The notes beneath the pieces were generated by a model. It ran no database searches. It saw only the letters and a list, made by a program, of their open reading frames with translations, and was not told where the DNA came from. Below are positions 33,637 through 43,161 of a stretch of DNA of 64,000 nt, piece by piece. This DNA is from Shinella yambaruensis. Its GTDB lineage: Bacteria; Pseudomonadota; Alphaproteobacteria; Rhizobiales; Rhizobiaceae. Within the stretch, counting starts at the first letter, position 1. Each line of letters opens with the position of its first letter. The position numbers were made by a program, and so were the translations under genes. The stretch is from NCBI RefSeq assembly GCF_022899355.1, contig NZ_JALJCK010000013.1, forward strand, positions 124,001 to 188,000. The letters are read 5' to 3'.

Positions 33637-33659
33637 AACTTGATTTACGAGGTCAAGTT
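33637..33659. promoter_or_regulatory. RirA-type iron-responsive operator (IRO box)
   Basis: AACTTGA-N9-TCAAGTT, a perfect 7-bp inverted repeat that contains the TGA-N9-TCA core of the rhizobial IRO motif recognised by RirA under iron sufficiency. It lies 34 nt upstream of the receptor ATG, where binding would block expression. Confidence 0.75.
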
Positions 33660-33693
33660 TAGGAAAAGGCTATCGGACGGTGGGACCGCGATC

Positions 33694-35916
33694 ATGAGAT
33701 TGGCAGAAGAGACGGTGGGAGCAACGGAGAGGGCGGGGCGCGCGATCTGGCGCAGGCACCTGTGGCTGGCCGCGACCGTGGCGCTGGCGGGGTTTGCCGG
33801 CCCGGCACAGGCGCAGGAGGCCGGCGCGACGGCGCTCCAGACGATCACCGTCGAGGGCGGCGAGGACAACCCGAAGGGGCCGGACCAGGGCATCGTCGCA
33901 AAGCGCAGCCTCAGCGCCTCCAAGACGGACACGTCCCTGCTCGAAACGCCGCAGGCGGTCAGCGTCGTCACGCGCGACCAGATGGATGCGCAGGGCGTGA
34001 ACACGGTCGCCGAGGCGCTGCGCTATACGCCGGGCGTGCATCCTGATCCGAACGGCTACGACATCCGCTACGACTGGCTCTATATCCGCGGCTTCAACGC
34101 CTATGGCACGATGTGGCTCGACGGGCTCATTCTGCCGGGCGACCCGAGCAACTATGCGACGCCGAGCGTCAATGCCTTCGCGCTGGAACGCATCGACGTC
34201 ATCAAGGGGCCGGCCTCCGTGCTCTACGGCAGCACCGTGCCGGGCGGCCTCATCAACCAGGTGAGCAAGCGTCCGCAGGCGACGGCGCACAACGAGGTGG
34301 GCCTCCAGACCTCCTCGCACGGCGGCGTGCAGGCGACGCTCGACATGACCGGCCCGCTGACCGAGGACGGCGACTGGCTCTACCGCCTCGTCGCGCTCGG
34401 CAAGAACATGGGCAGCCAGGTCGACCGGGAACGGGAGAAGCAGCTGATGCTGGCGCCGAGCCTCACCTGGTCGCCCACCGACCAGACCACGCTCACGCTC
34501 TATGGCTACTACCAGAAGGATCGCCCGACCTTCAGCCCGCGCTTCTACCCCGCCGTCGGCACGCTGATCGACAATCCGACCGCACGCGTGCCGCGCGACA
34601 TCTATCTCGGCGATCCCAATGCGGATGTCTTCGACCGGGATTTCTATGCCCTCGGCTATGAATTCGAGCATGAGTTCAACGAGACCTTCACGGTGCGGCA
34701 GAACCTGCGCTACAGCCGCTCCGACCAGAACATGTTCCTCGTCCTCGTCAACCCGGCCTTTGCCTGGCAGCCGGACGGGCACACGCTCAACCGCGCCTCG
34801 GCGATTTCCGACGACTGGGTCTCGGCCTTCAATGTCGACACGCAGCTCGAAGCCCGCTTCGATACGGGCGCGCTCGACCATACGATGCTCTTCGGCCTCG
34901 ATTACCTGAAGGCGACGTCCTCCACCAATTTCGGAAATGCCATCGCCGGCGTGCCGCCGCTCGACCTCTTCGACCCGCGCTACGGCGAGGTGGACATCCC
35001 CGTGCCGGCCATCCAGCGCTCCGGCCTGCAGGAGCAGCAGCAGATCGGTTTCTACATGCAGGACCAGATCCGCTACGACAACTGGGTGGGTACCTTCGGC
35101 CTGCGCTACGACCTGTCCGAGATCGACAGCACGAACCGCCTTGCCGGCACGCCGACCGTGACGACACAGGACCGGGAGCTGACCTGGCGCGCGGGCCTCA
35201 CCTATCTCTTCGACAACGGTCTTGCGCCCTATGCCAGCTACGCCACTTCGTTCCTGCCGACGCTCGGCACGGATCGTGACGGCAATCCCTTCCGGGCGCA
35301 GACGGCCGAGCAGTATGAGATCGGCCTGAAATACGAGCCCCCGGGCGGCCGCGGCATGATCACCGCCTCGCTCTTCGACCTGACGCTCGACAATGCCCTG
35401 ACGCCGGACCCGGCCGATATCCTGTTCGACGTGCAATCGGGCCGGCAGCGGGTGCGGGGTCTGGAGATCGAGGGCAAGTACGAGCTGACGCCGGAGCTCG
35501 ACCTTCTCGCCGCCTATGCCTATTCCCATTCCGAAGTGCTGAAGTCCAACAATCCCATCGAGCTCGGCCGTGAGGTGCTGCGCCTGCCCGAGCATCAGGG
35601 CAGCGTCTGGCTCAGCTATCGGCCGGTCTTCGCCGACGGGCTGACGCTCACCGGGGGCGTGCGGGCCATGTCCTCCTACCAGACGGACAGCACCTACAAG
35701 GCGGAGCTGCGCATTCCTGGCCGGGCGCTCGTCGATATCGGCGCGGAATACGATTTCGGCGCCATCGACAAGGACTTTTCCGGCACGAAGCTTCGGGTCA
35801 ACATCACCAACCTGTTCGACAAGGAGTACGTCTCCCATTGCCTCAACAGCACCGGCGGAAGCTGCAACTACGGCGCGGGCCGTGCCATCACCGCGAGCCT
35901 GAAATATTCGTGGTGA
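33694..35916 (+). CDS. TonB-dependent siderophore receptor
   Basis: 740 aa, normal length. The signal peptide (about 1-41, GPAQAQEA) is followed by a plug domain (TPQAVSVVTRDQMDAQG, RIDVIKGPASVLYGSTVPGGLINQVSKRP) and a long beta-barrel ending in the classic terminal strand ASLKYSW with aromatic last residue. FhuA/FpvA/FoxA type. It imports a ferric siderophore across the outer membrane. The stop overlaps the GTG of the following binding-protein gene. Controlled by the adjacent IRO box and AraC protein. Confidence 0.92.
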   Translation: MRLAEETVGATERAGRAIWRRHLWLAATVALAGFAGPAQAQEAGATALQTITVEGGEDNPKGPDQGIVAKRSLSASKTDTSLLETPQAVSVVTRDQMDAQGVNTVAEALRYTPGVHPDPNGYDIRYDWLYIRGFNAYGTMWLDGLILPGDPSNYATPSVNAFALERIDVIKGPASVLYGSTVPGGLINQVSKRPQATAHNEVGLQTSSHGGVQATLDMTGPLTEDGDWLYRLVALGKNMGSQVDREREKQLMLAPSLTWSPTDQTTLTLYGYYQKDRPTFSPRFYPAVGTLIDNPTARVPRDIYLGDPNADVFDRDFYALGYEFEHEFNETFTVRQNLRYSRSDQNMFLVLVNPAFAWQPDGHTLNRASAISDDWVSAFNVDTQLEARFDTGALDHTMLFGLDYLKATSSTNFGNAIAGVPPLDLFDPRYGEVDIPVPAIQRSGLQEQQQIGFYMQDQIRYDNWVGTFGLRYDLSEIDSTNRLAGTPTVTTQDRELTWRAGLTYLFDNGLAPYASYATSFLPTLGTDRDGNPFRAQTAEQYEIGLKYEPPGGRGMITASLFDLTLDNALTPDPADILFDVQSGRQRVRGLEIEGKYELTPELDLLAAYAYSHSEVLKSNNPIELGREVLRLPEHQGSVWLSYRPVFADGLTLTGGVRAMSSYQTDSTYKAELRIPGRALVDIGAEYDFGAIDKDFSGTKLRVNITNLFDKEYVSHCLNSTGGSCNYGAGRAITASLKYSW

Positions 35917-37058
35917 GCGCTTCGCATCGAACCGGGACGAGCGGAGGGGGCGCCGGCTTGCCGGCGGCCCTCTGTCGGCTGTCGCTCCTGTTGCTGCTGG
36001 CGTTTCCGGCATTCGCCTTGCCGGCGCGGGCCGAGATCCTGCTGTCGGATGCCGCCGGGCGCAGCGTGCGCCTTGCGGAGCCGGCGCGTCGCATTGTCAC
36101 GAACGAAAGCCTGCTGCTCCTCTCGCTCGCCCTTGTCGATCCCGATCCCGTCGCGCGCATCGCCGGCTGGGCCGCGCCGCAGCGCATCGATCGCGGCATG
36201 TACGAGGCCTATCGCCGGCGCTTCCCGGCCATCGACGCCATCCCCACCGTCGGCGCCGTGCTGCCGGGGAAGACCTCTGTCGAGGCGATCCTCTCGGTCA
36301 AGCCGGACCTTTTCGTCGTCTCCATCTGGGAGAGCGGCTGGACGGAGGCGGCCGCGACGCTGGAGGCGGCGGGCGTGCCCGTCATCTTCCTCGACGGACC
36401 TGTCAATGACGGCAAGGGACCGGCGGAAACGACCGCCTTTTCCGTCACGCTGCTTGCCGCCGCCATTGGCCAGGAGGCGAAGGGCAGGGCGTTCGGCGAT
36501 TTCCTGCGCGAACGCTACCGGCGCATCACGGAGCGCACGGCGAGGGCGAAGCCGGTTTCCGTGCTGGTCGATGCCCATGCGGGGGCTACGTGCTGCTCGA
36601 CGCCCGGAAAGGGCAACCGCATGACGGATTATCTGCGGCTTGCGGGCGGCGAGAGCATCGGCGCGGATGTGCCGGGTTATGACGGCCAGCTCAGCCCGGA
36701 ATTCGTGCTCGGCGCGGATCCCACGGTCTATATCGCGACCGGCGGCCCGCATCTTGCCGCCCAGGGCGGGCTCGTGCTCGGCGGCGATGTCGATGCCGAA
36801 AGCGCGCGAAAATCCTTCGCGGGCATTCTCGGCAAGGGCCTGCGCGACGGGCTGACGGCGGTGCAGCAGGGCCGGGCGCATGCGGTGTCGCACCAGCTGT
36901 CGATCTCGGTTCTCAACATCCTCGTCTTCGAGTGTTTCGCGAAGTGGATGCACCCCGATCTCTTCGCGGACGTCGATCCCGCCAAGACGCTCGCCAAGAT
37001 CAACGACCGTTTCCTGGCGGTGCCGCTGGAGGGCACCTTCTGGATCGACGCGCAATAG
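35913..37058 (+). CDS. Periplasmic ferric-siderophore-binding-like protein (FecB/FhuD fold)
   Basis: 381 aa. Signal peptide (hydrophobic core about residues 15-32, LPARAEI), then a PBP type III fold: ARRIVTNESLLLLSLALVD, KTSVEAILSVKPDLFVVS and FVLGADPTVYIAT. The GTG start at 35913 overlaps the receptor stop (GTGA), implying translational coupling. An unusual ATCCSTPGKGNRM segment (about 224-236) carries adjacent cysteines; this occurs in a subgroup of such proteins found with siderophore reductases. No ABC permease or ATPase gene accompanies it here. Confidence 0.82.
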   Translation: MSASHRTGTSGGGAGLPAALCRLSLLLLLAFPAFALPARAEILLSDAAGRSVRLAEPARRIVTNESLLLLSLALVDPDPVARIAGWAAPQRIDRGMYEAYRRRFPAIDAIPTVGAVLPGKTSVEAILSVKPDLFVVSIWESGWTEAAATLEAAGVPVIFLDGPVNDGKGPAETTAFSVTLLAAAIGQEAKGRAFGDFLRERYRRITERTARAKPVSVLVDAHAGATCCSTPGKGNRMTDYLRLAGGESIGADVPGYDGQLSPEFVLGADPTVYIATGGPHLAAQGGLVLGGDVDAESARKSFAGILGKGLRDGLTAVQQGRAHAVSHQLSISVLNILVFECFAKWMHPDLFADVDPAKTLAKINDRFLAVPLEGTFWIDAQ

Positions 37059-37067
37059 GAAAGAGAG

Positions 37068-38147
37068 ATGCACGCAAGACAGTACACCGCCCGGGCGCGG
37101 ATCGCCCTGCGCAATCCCGCTCCCGTCATCGCGGAATTCTGCGACCACATGCAGGAGCACAATGCAGAAGTGAGCGAGGGGCCGACCGGCCCGCTGCTTC
37201 GGCTCGGGAGCATCCGCGCGCAGTTCTCGCGCGAGGGCGAGGCGACGCTGGTCGATGTCGCCGCGCCGGATCTCGAAGGGCTCTATCTCGCCCGCATGGC
37301 CGTCGCCTCGCACATCCTGGAATTTGCCGGCGACGATCCGCCGGCCATCACCTGGACGGGCGATGGCGGGGAGATCGTCCGCCCGCCGAACTTCCAGATA
37401 CTCAAAGTCGTCGCCTGCCGGACGCTGACGCCGCATATGCGCCGCCTGACGCTGTCCGGCGAAAACGTCGCGCGGTTCGCCGGGCTGGACGCGCTGCATC
37501 TCAATCTCATGGTACAGCGGCCGGAGGCGGGCGAACCGCAATGGCCGCATGTCGGCGCGAACGGGGTGATTGCCTGGGAGAAACCCGAGCTGCGCCCGCT
37601 GATGCGCAAATATACGGTGCGCTCCGTCGATCTGGCCGCCGGCACGCTCGATATCGATTTCGTGCTCCATGCGGATGCAGGTCCCGGCTCCGGCTTTGCG
37701 GCGGCCGCGGCTGTCGGCGACCGGATCGGCGTGGTTGGTCCCGGTGGCGGCGGCCTCGTTGCGGCCGACTGGTATCTCTTCGCCGGCGACGAGACGGCGC
37801 TGCCGGCCATCGCCCGCATGCTGGAAAACCTGTCGGCAGGCGCACGCGGCCGGGTCTTCATCGAGGTTGCGGATGCCGGCGAGGTCCAGGTCCTCGCGCC
37901 GCCGCCCGCGGTCATCGTCGAATGGCTGTTCCGCGATGGCCGGCCAGCGGGCAGCACGAACCTGCTGATCGATGCCGTGCGGTCCGTGGCATTCCCGATG
38001 GATGGCGAGGCCGTCTATGTCTGGGCGGGCTGCGAGTTCGAAGCCTTCCGGGCGATCCGCAGCTTCGCGCGGCAGGAAAGGCGCCTTTCCAACACCGAGC
38101 ACCTCGTCGTTTCCTACTGGCGTCGCGGGCGCGCGGAAGAGGACTAG
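37068..38147 (+). CDS. Siderophore-interacting FAD/NAD(P)H reductase with N-terminal DUF2218
   Basis: 359 aa. Residues about 1-90 match the DUF2218 module (EFCDHMQEHNAEVSEG then ARMAVASHILEFA). The rest is a ViuB/SIP reductase: FAD-binding strands near LTPHMRRLTLSG, LRPLMRKYTVRSVD, and the NAD(P)-binding ADWYLFAGDETALPAIARMLE (about 235-255). It releases iron in the cytoplasm by reducing the ferric siderophore. The domain fusion is a known SIP architecture. It ends the receptor operon, with the start 9 nt after the binding protein. Confidence 0.9.
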   Translation: MHARQYTARARIALRNPAPVIAEFCDHMQEHNAEVSEGPTGPLLRLGSIRAQFSREGEATLVDVAAPDLEGLYLARMAVASHILEFAGDDPPAITWTGDGGEIVRPPNFQILKVVACRTLTPHMRRLTLSGENVARFAGLDALHLNLMVQRPEAGEPQWPHVGANGVIAWEKPELRPLMRKYTVRSVDLAAGTLDIDFVLHADAGPGSGFAAAAAVGDRIGVVGPGGGGLVAADWYLFAGDETALPAIARMLENLSAGARGRVFIEVADAGEVQVLAPPPAVIVEWLFRDGRPAGSTNLLIDAVRSVAFPMDGEAVYVWAGCEFEAFRAIRSFARQERRLSNTEHLVVSYWRRGRAEED

Positions 38148-38517
38148 AGCCGGCCGCAGCGGCATCGCTTCGGTGCCGGACAATCCAGGTAAAACAAGGT
38201 TTCGGAGTAGCTCCGGATGCGTGCCGGCAATATCCGGCTTTTGCGTCGTCGATTGCGGTGCGAAAGCCGGGCTTCCATGAATAGTTATGTCTTTGGAATG
38301 ATGGTCTTCTAATATTTCTCCGGCGTAATATGAATTAATCCTGTATTTTTTGTTTATTTTATACGAAGTTCTTCAATTCGTTATATTTATAAAAATACAT
38401 CGATAATTGATGTTTTACAAGTATATTCATGAGTGAAAGTGGAAAGTTTATTTCACTTTATTTTCATTGGGGCGATGCTAGTATCACGACGATGATTGGT
38501 ATCGGAGGACGCATACC
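38148..38517. other. A+T-rich intergenic and promoter region of the nap operon
   Basis: A 370-nt gap, strongly A+T-rich from about 38280 to 38470. The first 100 nt after the SIP stop contain an imperfect palindromic stretch with CCGGACAATCCAGGTAAAACAAGG, which looks like a degraded copy of the repeat at 43931. The rest holds the nap promoter, an FNR-like site (separate entry) and an inverted repeat AGTGAAA-N12-TTTCACT near 38432-38457. No gene seen. Confidence 0.5.
38407..38420. promoter_or_regulatory. Possible FNR/FixK-type site before napE
   Basis: TTGAT-N4-TACAA matches eight of ten conserved positions of the TTGAT-N4-ATCAA anaerobox. It lies 98 nt before the napE start. Nap operons are often under FNR/FixK or NnrR control, but one imperfect site in A+T-rich DNA is weak evidence. 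Confidence 0.3.
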
Positions 38518-38709
38518 TTGTCTGACGTCGCCCCGGAACAACTGACGCCACAAACGCCCGGATCACGCCGGCGGCGCGAGCTTATCACGTTCTTCGTCCT
38601 TGCTTTCGGCATCTGGCCCATCGTCGCCGTCGGTGTCGTCGGCGGCTACGGCTTCCTCGTCTGGATGTTCCAGATCCTCTATGGGCCGCCCGGTCCGCCG
38701 GGCCATTGA
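38518..38709 (+). CDS. napE: Periplasmic nitrate reductase accessory protein NapE
   Basis: 63 aa with one membrane helix (about residues 24-52, ITFFVLAFGIWPIVAVGVVGGY...). SRRRRELITFFVLAFG is typical of NapE. The best start is TTG at 38518 with CGGAGGA upstream. Its role is not settled; it heads the nap operon in many alphaproteobacteria. Confidence 0.82.
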   Translation: MSDVAPEQLTPQTPGSRRRRELITFFVLAFGIWPIVAVGVVGGYGFLVWMFQILYGPPGPPGH

Positions 38710-38719
38710 GGGGAAGGCC

Positions 38720-39220
38720 ATGACGCAGCAAGTCCTTTCCAGGCGGAATTTCCTGCGCGGCGGAAGGCATGACGCGACCGCCCGCATCCGTCCGCCCGGC
38801 ATCGCGGAGCACGCCCTTGCCGCCTGCACGGGCTGCGGGTCGTGCGTGGAGCACTGTCCCACCGGCGTGATACGCCTCACTGACGATTTGCCCGTGCTCG
38901 ATTTTGCGGCGGCGGAATGCACCTTCTGCGGTGCCTGCGCGGAGCACTGTCCCGAGCCGGTGTTCGCCGATGGCGTCGCCGGCCGCTTCGATCATGTCGT
39001 CGCCATCGCGTCCTCCTGCCTGCCGTTCCAGGGTGTCGACTGTCAGGCCTGCCGGGACGCCTGTCCGGCGGAGGCGATCCGCTTCCGTCCGGTGCGCGGC
39101 GGCCCCTTCGCGCCGCAGCTTGTGGCCGAGGCCTGCACCGGCTGCGGCGCCTGCATTTCCGTCTGTCCGGCCGGCGCGGTCGCCATCGCGCCCCGCAGCG
39201 TGGAGGTGGCCTATGCCTGA
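38720..39220 (+). CDS. napF: Ferredoxin-type protein NapF
   Basis: 166 aa. Four-cluster ferredoxin layout: CTGCGSCVEHCPTG (about 34-47), CTFCGACAEHCPEP (about 64-77), a looser CQACRDACP, and CTGCGACISVCPAG. Cytoplasmic NapF interacts with the NapA precursor and is thought to help load or reactivate its iron-sulfur cluster. It starts 10 nt after napE and overlaps napD by 8 nt. Confidence 0.92.
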   Translation: MTQQVLSRRNFLRGGRHDATARIRPPGIAEHALAACTGCGSCVEHCPTGVIRLTDDLPVLDFAAAECTFCGACAEHCPEPVFADGVAGRFDHVVAIASSCLPFQGVDCQACRDACPAEAIRFRPVRGGPFAPQLVAEACTGCGACISVCPAGAVAIAPRSVEVAYA

Positions 39221-39497
39221 TGGGCGCCGCTATCACATTTCAAGCGCGGTGATCGCCGTCAGGCCGGACTTCATGGTGGGCGTGCTCGAGGCGCTTGCCG
39301 GCTTTGCCAATGTCGAGGTGCACGGCTGCGACAAGGGCAGGATCGTCGTGGTCATCGAGGGGCCGAGCACCGGCGTGCTCGGGGATACGCTGATGCGCAT
39401 CTCCGTCCTCGACGGCGTGATCGCGGCGAACATGGTTTTCGAACATGTCGAATTGGAAGAGGACGAGGTGCATGGGCAGCGAACTGACGCGGCGTGA
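39213..39497 (+). CDS. napD: NapA signal-peptide chaperone NapD
   Basis: 94 aa, normal size. [23 protein letters not shown] and [23 protein letters not shown] are NapD marks. It binds the twin-arginine leader of NapA so that export waits for cofactor insertion. It overlaps napF by 8 nt and napA by 26 nt; the long overlap with napA couples chaperone and client synthesis. Confidence 0.92.
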   Translation: MPDGRRYHISSAVIAVRPDFMVGVLEALAGFANVEVHGCDKGRIVVVIEGPSTGVLGDTLMRISVLDGVIAANMVFEHVELEEDEVHGQRTDAA

Positions 39498-41976
39498 CAT
39501 CCTGAAGGCCCAGGCGGCGGGCGTCGCGGCGGCGGCGGCGGGCATCGCGCTTCCCGCTGCCGCGCAGCCGGTTCCGGGCGGGGTGAGCGCGCTGGAGATC
39601 AAATGGGACAAGGCGCCCTGCCGCTTCTGCGGCACCGGCTGCGGCGTCATGGTGGGCGTCAAGGAGGGCAAGGTCGTCGCCACGCACGGCGACATGCAGG
39701 CCGAGGTCAACCGCGGCCTCAACTGCATCAAGGGCTATTTCCTCTCGAAGATCATGTACGGCTCCGACCGCCTGACGGCGCCGCTCCTGCGCAGGCGGAA
39801 CGGCGTCTATGCCAAGGACGGCGAGTTCGAGCCGGTGACCTGGGAAGAAGCCTTCGACGTGATGGCCGAACAGGCCAAGAAGGTGCTGAAGGAAAAGGGG
39901 CCGACCGCCGTCGGCATGTTCGGCTCCGGCCAGTGGACGATCTTCGAGGGCTATGCTGCGACAAAGCTGATGCGCGCCGGCTTCCGCTCGAACAATCTCG
40001 ACCCGAATGCCCGCCACTGCATGGCATCGGCCGCCGTCGCCTTCATGCGCACCTTCGGCATGGACGAGCCGATGGGCTGCTACGACGACTTCGAGCATGC
40101 CGACGCCTTCGTGCTCTGGGGCTCGAACATGGCGGAGATGCACCCGATCCTGTGGACGCGCATCGCCGACCGGCGGCTCGGCAACGAGCATGTGCGGGTG
40201 GCGGTGCTGTCCACCTTCACCCACCGCTCCATGGACCTCGCCGATATCCCGATGGTCTTCAAGCCGGGCACGGATCTGGTGATTCTCAACTACATCGCCA
40301 ACCACATCATCCAGTCCGGCCGGGTGAACGAGGATTTCGTGCGCAATCACACGAAGTTCGTGCGCGGCGTCACCGATATCGGCTACGGCCTCAGGCCGGA
40401 CAATCCGGTGGAGGTGAATGCCGCCAATTCCGCCGATCCGGGCAAGACGGAGCCGATGGACTACGAGGCCTTCAAGGCTTTCGTCGCGGAATACACGCTG
40501 GAAAAGGCGGTCGAGATGACCGGCGTCGAGGCCGGCTTCCTCAGGCAGCTCGCCGAGCTCTATGCGGATCCCGACCGCAAGGTCATGTCGCTCTGGACCA
40601 TGGGCTTCAACCAGCATGTGCGCGGCGTCTGGGCGAACCAGATGGTCTATAACCTCCATCTTTTGACGGGAAAGATTTCCGAGCCCGGCAACAGCCCCTT
40701 CTCGCTGACCGGCCAGCCTTCGGCCTGCGGCACGGCGCGCGAGGTCGGCACCTTCGCGCACCGCCTGCCCGCCGACATGGTGGTGACGAACCCGGAACAC
40801 CGCAAGCATGCCGAAGAGATCTGGCGCGTGCCGCATGGCATCATTCCGGAAAAGCCCGGCTATCATGCCGTCCAGCAGGACCGCATGCTTCGCGACGGCA
40901 AGCTCAATTTCTACTGGGTGCAGGTCAACAACAACGTCCAGGCCGGCCCGAACACCTCGAACGAGACCTATCAGGGCTACCGCAATCCGGAAAACTTCAT
41001 CGTCGTGTCGGATGCCTATCCGACGATCACGGCGATGAGCGCCGACCTCATCCTTCCCGCCGCCATGTGGGTGGAGAAGGAGGGCGCCTACGGCAATGCC
41101 GAGCGGCGCACCCATGTCTGGCACCAGCTCGTGCAGGCGCCGGGCGAGGCGCGCTCCGATCTCTGGCAGATGGTCGAGTTCTCCAAGCGCTTCACCACGG
41201 ACGAGGTCTGGCCGGCGGAGCTTCTCGCCGCCAACCCGGATTATAAGGGCAAGACGCTCTATCAAGTGCTCTTCGCCGAGAGCGACGTCGCGAAATTTTC
41301 AATCGACGAGGTTAAGCCCGAGCACGCCAACAACGAGGCACAGCATTTCGGCTTCTACATCCAGAAGGGCCTCTTTGAGGAATATGCCGCCTTCGGCCGC
41401 GGCCATGGCCACGACCTTGCACCCTATGACACCTATCACGAGGTGCGCGGCCTGCGCTGGCCGGTGGTCGACGGCAAGGAGACGCTGTGGCGCTATCGCG
41501 AAGGGTACGATCCCTATGTGAAACCCGGCGAGGGCGTGAAGTTCTACGGCAACAAGGACGGCAAGGCCGCGATCATCGCCGTGCCCTACGAGCCGCCGGC
41601 CGAATCCCCGGACGACGAATACGACATCTGGCTCGTCACGGGCCGCGTGCTGGAGCACTGGCATTCCGGTTCGATGACCATGCGCGTCCCCGAGCTCTAC
41701 AAGGCCTTCCCCGGCGCGCGCTGCTTCATGAATGCCGACGATGCGCGCAAGCGCGGCCTCAACCAGGGATCGGAGATCCGCATCATCTCGCGGCGCGGCG
41801 AGATCCGCTCGCGCGTCGAGACGCGCGGGCGCAACCGCATGCCGCCGGGCGTGATCTTCGTGCCGTGGTTCGATGCCAGCCAGCTCATCAACAAGGTCAC
41901 GCTCGACGCCACCGACCCCATCTCGAAACAGACGGATTTCAAGAAATGCGCAGTCAAGATCGAACCCGTCGCCTGA
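39472..41976 (+). CDS. napA: Periplasmic nitrate reductase catalytic subunit NapA
   Basis: 834 aa, normal length. The twin-arginine leader TRRDILKAQ (residues 6-14) is followed by an Ala-rich stretch and cleavage near PAAAQP. The [4Fe-4S] ligands are in [13 protein letters not shown] and GLNCIKGY, and the Mo-coordinating Cys lies in NARHCMASA. It reduces nitrate to nitrite in the periplasm with a Mo-bis-MGD cofactor. Translation starts inside napD; GAGGACGAGG precedes the ATG. Confidence 0.96.
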   Translation: MGSELTRRDILKAQAAGVAAAAAGIALPAAAQPVPGGVSALEIKWDKAPCRFCGTGCGVMVGVKEGKVVATHGDMQAEVNRGLNCIKGYFLSKIMYGSDRLTAPLLRRRNGVYAKDGEFEPVTWEEAFDVMAEQAKKVLKEKGPTAVGMFGSGQWTIFEGYAATKLMRAGFRSNNLDPNARHCMASAAVAFMRTFGMDEPMGCYDDFEHADAFVLWGSNMAEMHPILWTRIADRRLGNEHVRVAVLSTFTHRSMDLADIPMVFKPGTDLVILNYIANHIIQSGRVNEDFVRNHTKFVRGVTDIGYGLRPDNPVEVNAANSADPGKTEPMDYEAFKAFVAEYTLEKAVEMTGVEAGFLRQLAELYADPDRKVMSLWTMGFNQHVRGVWANQMVYNLHLLTGKISEPGNSPFSLTGQPSACGTAREVGTFAHRLPADMVVTNPEHRKHAEEIWRVPHGIIPEKPGYHAVQQDRMLRDGKLNFYWVQVNNNVQAGPNTSNETYQGYRNPENFIVVSDAYPTITAMSADLILPAAMWVEKEGAYGNAERRTHVWHQLVQAPGEARSDLWQMVEFSKRFTTDEVWPAELLAANPDYKGKTLYQVLFAESDVAKFSIDEVKPEHANNEAQHFGFYIQKGLFEEYAAFGRGHGHDLAPYDTYHEVRGLRWPVVDGKETLWRYREGYDPYVKPGEGVKFYGNKDGKAAIIAVPYEPPAESPDDEYDIWLVTGRVLEHWHSGSMTMRVPELYKAFPGARCFMNADDARKRGLNQGSEIRIISRRGEIRSRVETRGRNRMPPGVIFVPWFDASQLINKVTLDATDPISKQTDFKKCAVKIEPVA

Positions 41977-42437
41977 CCCCGAGCCCCGGATGGATTTTCG
42001 CCGCGATCGGCGTGGCGGTGCTCGCCACCGGCGCCATGGCACAGATGGTGCCGCAGCTTTCCGGCCCGCAGGGCGACGCGATGCAGACCCTGCCGGCCGA
42101 TCCCCTGCCGAAATGGGTCATCGACGACATCCGCCGCATGCGCGCCTATCCGGAACAGCCGCCGGTCATCCCGCATTCGATCGACGGCTACCAGCTGTCG
42201 GTCAACGCCAACCGCTGTCTTTCCTGCCACAAGCGTGAATTCTCGCAGGATGCCGGCGCGCCGATGATCAGCATCACCCACTACATGACGCGCGAGGGCC
42301 AGATGCTCGCCGACGTCTCGCCGCGGCGCTATTTCTGCACCGCCTGCCATGTGCCGCAGGCCGATCACAAGCCGCTCGTCGAGAACACGTTCAAGGACAT
42401 GAGCGACATGGGCGTCACCAAGGCGGGAAGCGAGTGA
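41946..42437 (+). CDS. napB: Periplasmic nitrate reductase dihaem cytochrome NapB
   Basis: 163 aa. Signal peptide (about 1-32, ATGAMAQM), then two CXXCH haem sites, CLSCH and CTACH, with distal His residues ([11 protein letters not shown] and [10 protein letters not shown]). It passes electrons from NapC to NapA. It overlaps napA by 31 nt and shares TGATG with napC. Confidence 0.94.
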   Translation: MRSQDRTRRLTPSPGWIFAAIGVAVLATGAMAQMVPQLSGPQGDAMQTLPADPLPKWVIDDIRRMRAYPEQPPVIPHSIDGYQLSVNANRCLSCHKREFSQDAGAPMISITHYMTREGQMLADVSPRRYFCTACHVPQADHKPLVENTFKDMSDMGVTKAGSE

Positions 42438-43144
42438 TGGTGGCGCGCATCAAGGCCGTCCTCGCCTGGGTCTGGACCATTCTGACCACGCCTGCGGCGA
42501 CCCTCAGCCTCGCCTTCCTGACGCTCGGCGGCTTCGTCGGCGGCGTCATGTTCTGGGGCGCCTTCAACACCGCGCTGGAGCTGACGAACACGGAGAAGTT
42601 CTGCACCTCGTGCCATGAGATGCGGGACAACGTCTACCAGGAGCTGACCAACACGGTGCATTTCACCAACCGCTCCGGCGTGCGCGCCTCCTGTCCGGAT
42701 TGCCATGTGCCGCATGAATGGACCGACAAGATCGCCCGCAAGATGCAGGCCTCGAAGGAGGTCTGGGGCAAGATCTTCGGCACGATCAACACGCGCGAGA
42801 AATTCCTCGACCATCGGCTGGAGCTTGCCCAGCATGAATGGGCGCGGCTGAAGGCGAACGACAGCCTGGAATGCCGCAACTGTCATTCGGCCGTCGCGAT
42901 GGATTTCACCAAGCAGACCCAGCGCGCGGCCGATATCCACGCCAGGTTCCTCCTGCCCGGCAAGGCGACGTGCATCGACTGCCACAAGGGCATCGCCCAC
43001 GAGCTGCCCAACATGGAGGGCGTCGATCCCGGCTGGAAGATGCCGCGCGAACTGGAGGGCGAAGAGCTTCCCGCGGCGTCCAACGGGGCGATCGAAGATC
43101 TGCGCAAGGCGGTGGCGAGCGCGCATGGCGCGATGACGTTCTAG
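42437..43144 (+). CDS. napC: Membrane-anchored tetrahaem cytochrome NapC
   Basis: 235 aa. One N-terminal membrane helix (about residues 22-45) and four CXXCH motifs: CTSCH, CPDCH, CRNCH and CIDCH. NapC/NirT family quinol dehydrogenase that feeds electrons from the quinol pool to NapB. I choose ATG 42437, overlapping the napB stop, over the GTG three nt earlier; both are in frame. Last gene of napEFDABC. Confidence 0.94.
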   Translation: MVARIKAVLAWVWTILTTPAATLSLAFLTLGGFVGGVMFWGAFNTALELTNTEKFCTSCHEMRDNVYQELTNTVHFTNRSGVRASCPDCHVPHEWTDKIARKMQASKEVWGKIFGTINTREKFLDHRLELAQHEWARLKANDSLECRNCHSAVAMDFTKQTQRAADIHARFLLPGKATCIDCHKGIAHELPNMEGVDPGWKMPRELEGEELPAASNGAIEDLRKAVASAHGAMTF

Positions 43145-43161
43145 TTCCGGGAGCTTGAGCG

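Noticed and set aside
33670-36012. 780-codon minus-strand frame opposite the siderophore receptor
   Set aside because: Shadow of a complete TonB-dependent receptor; product has no domain.
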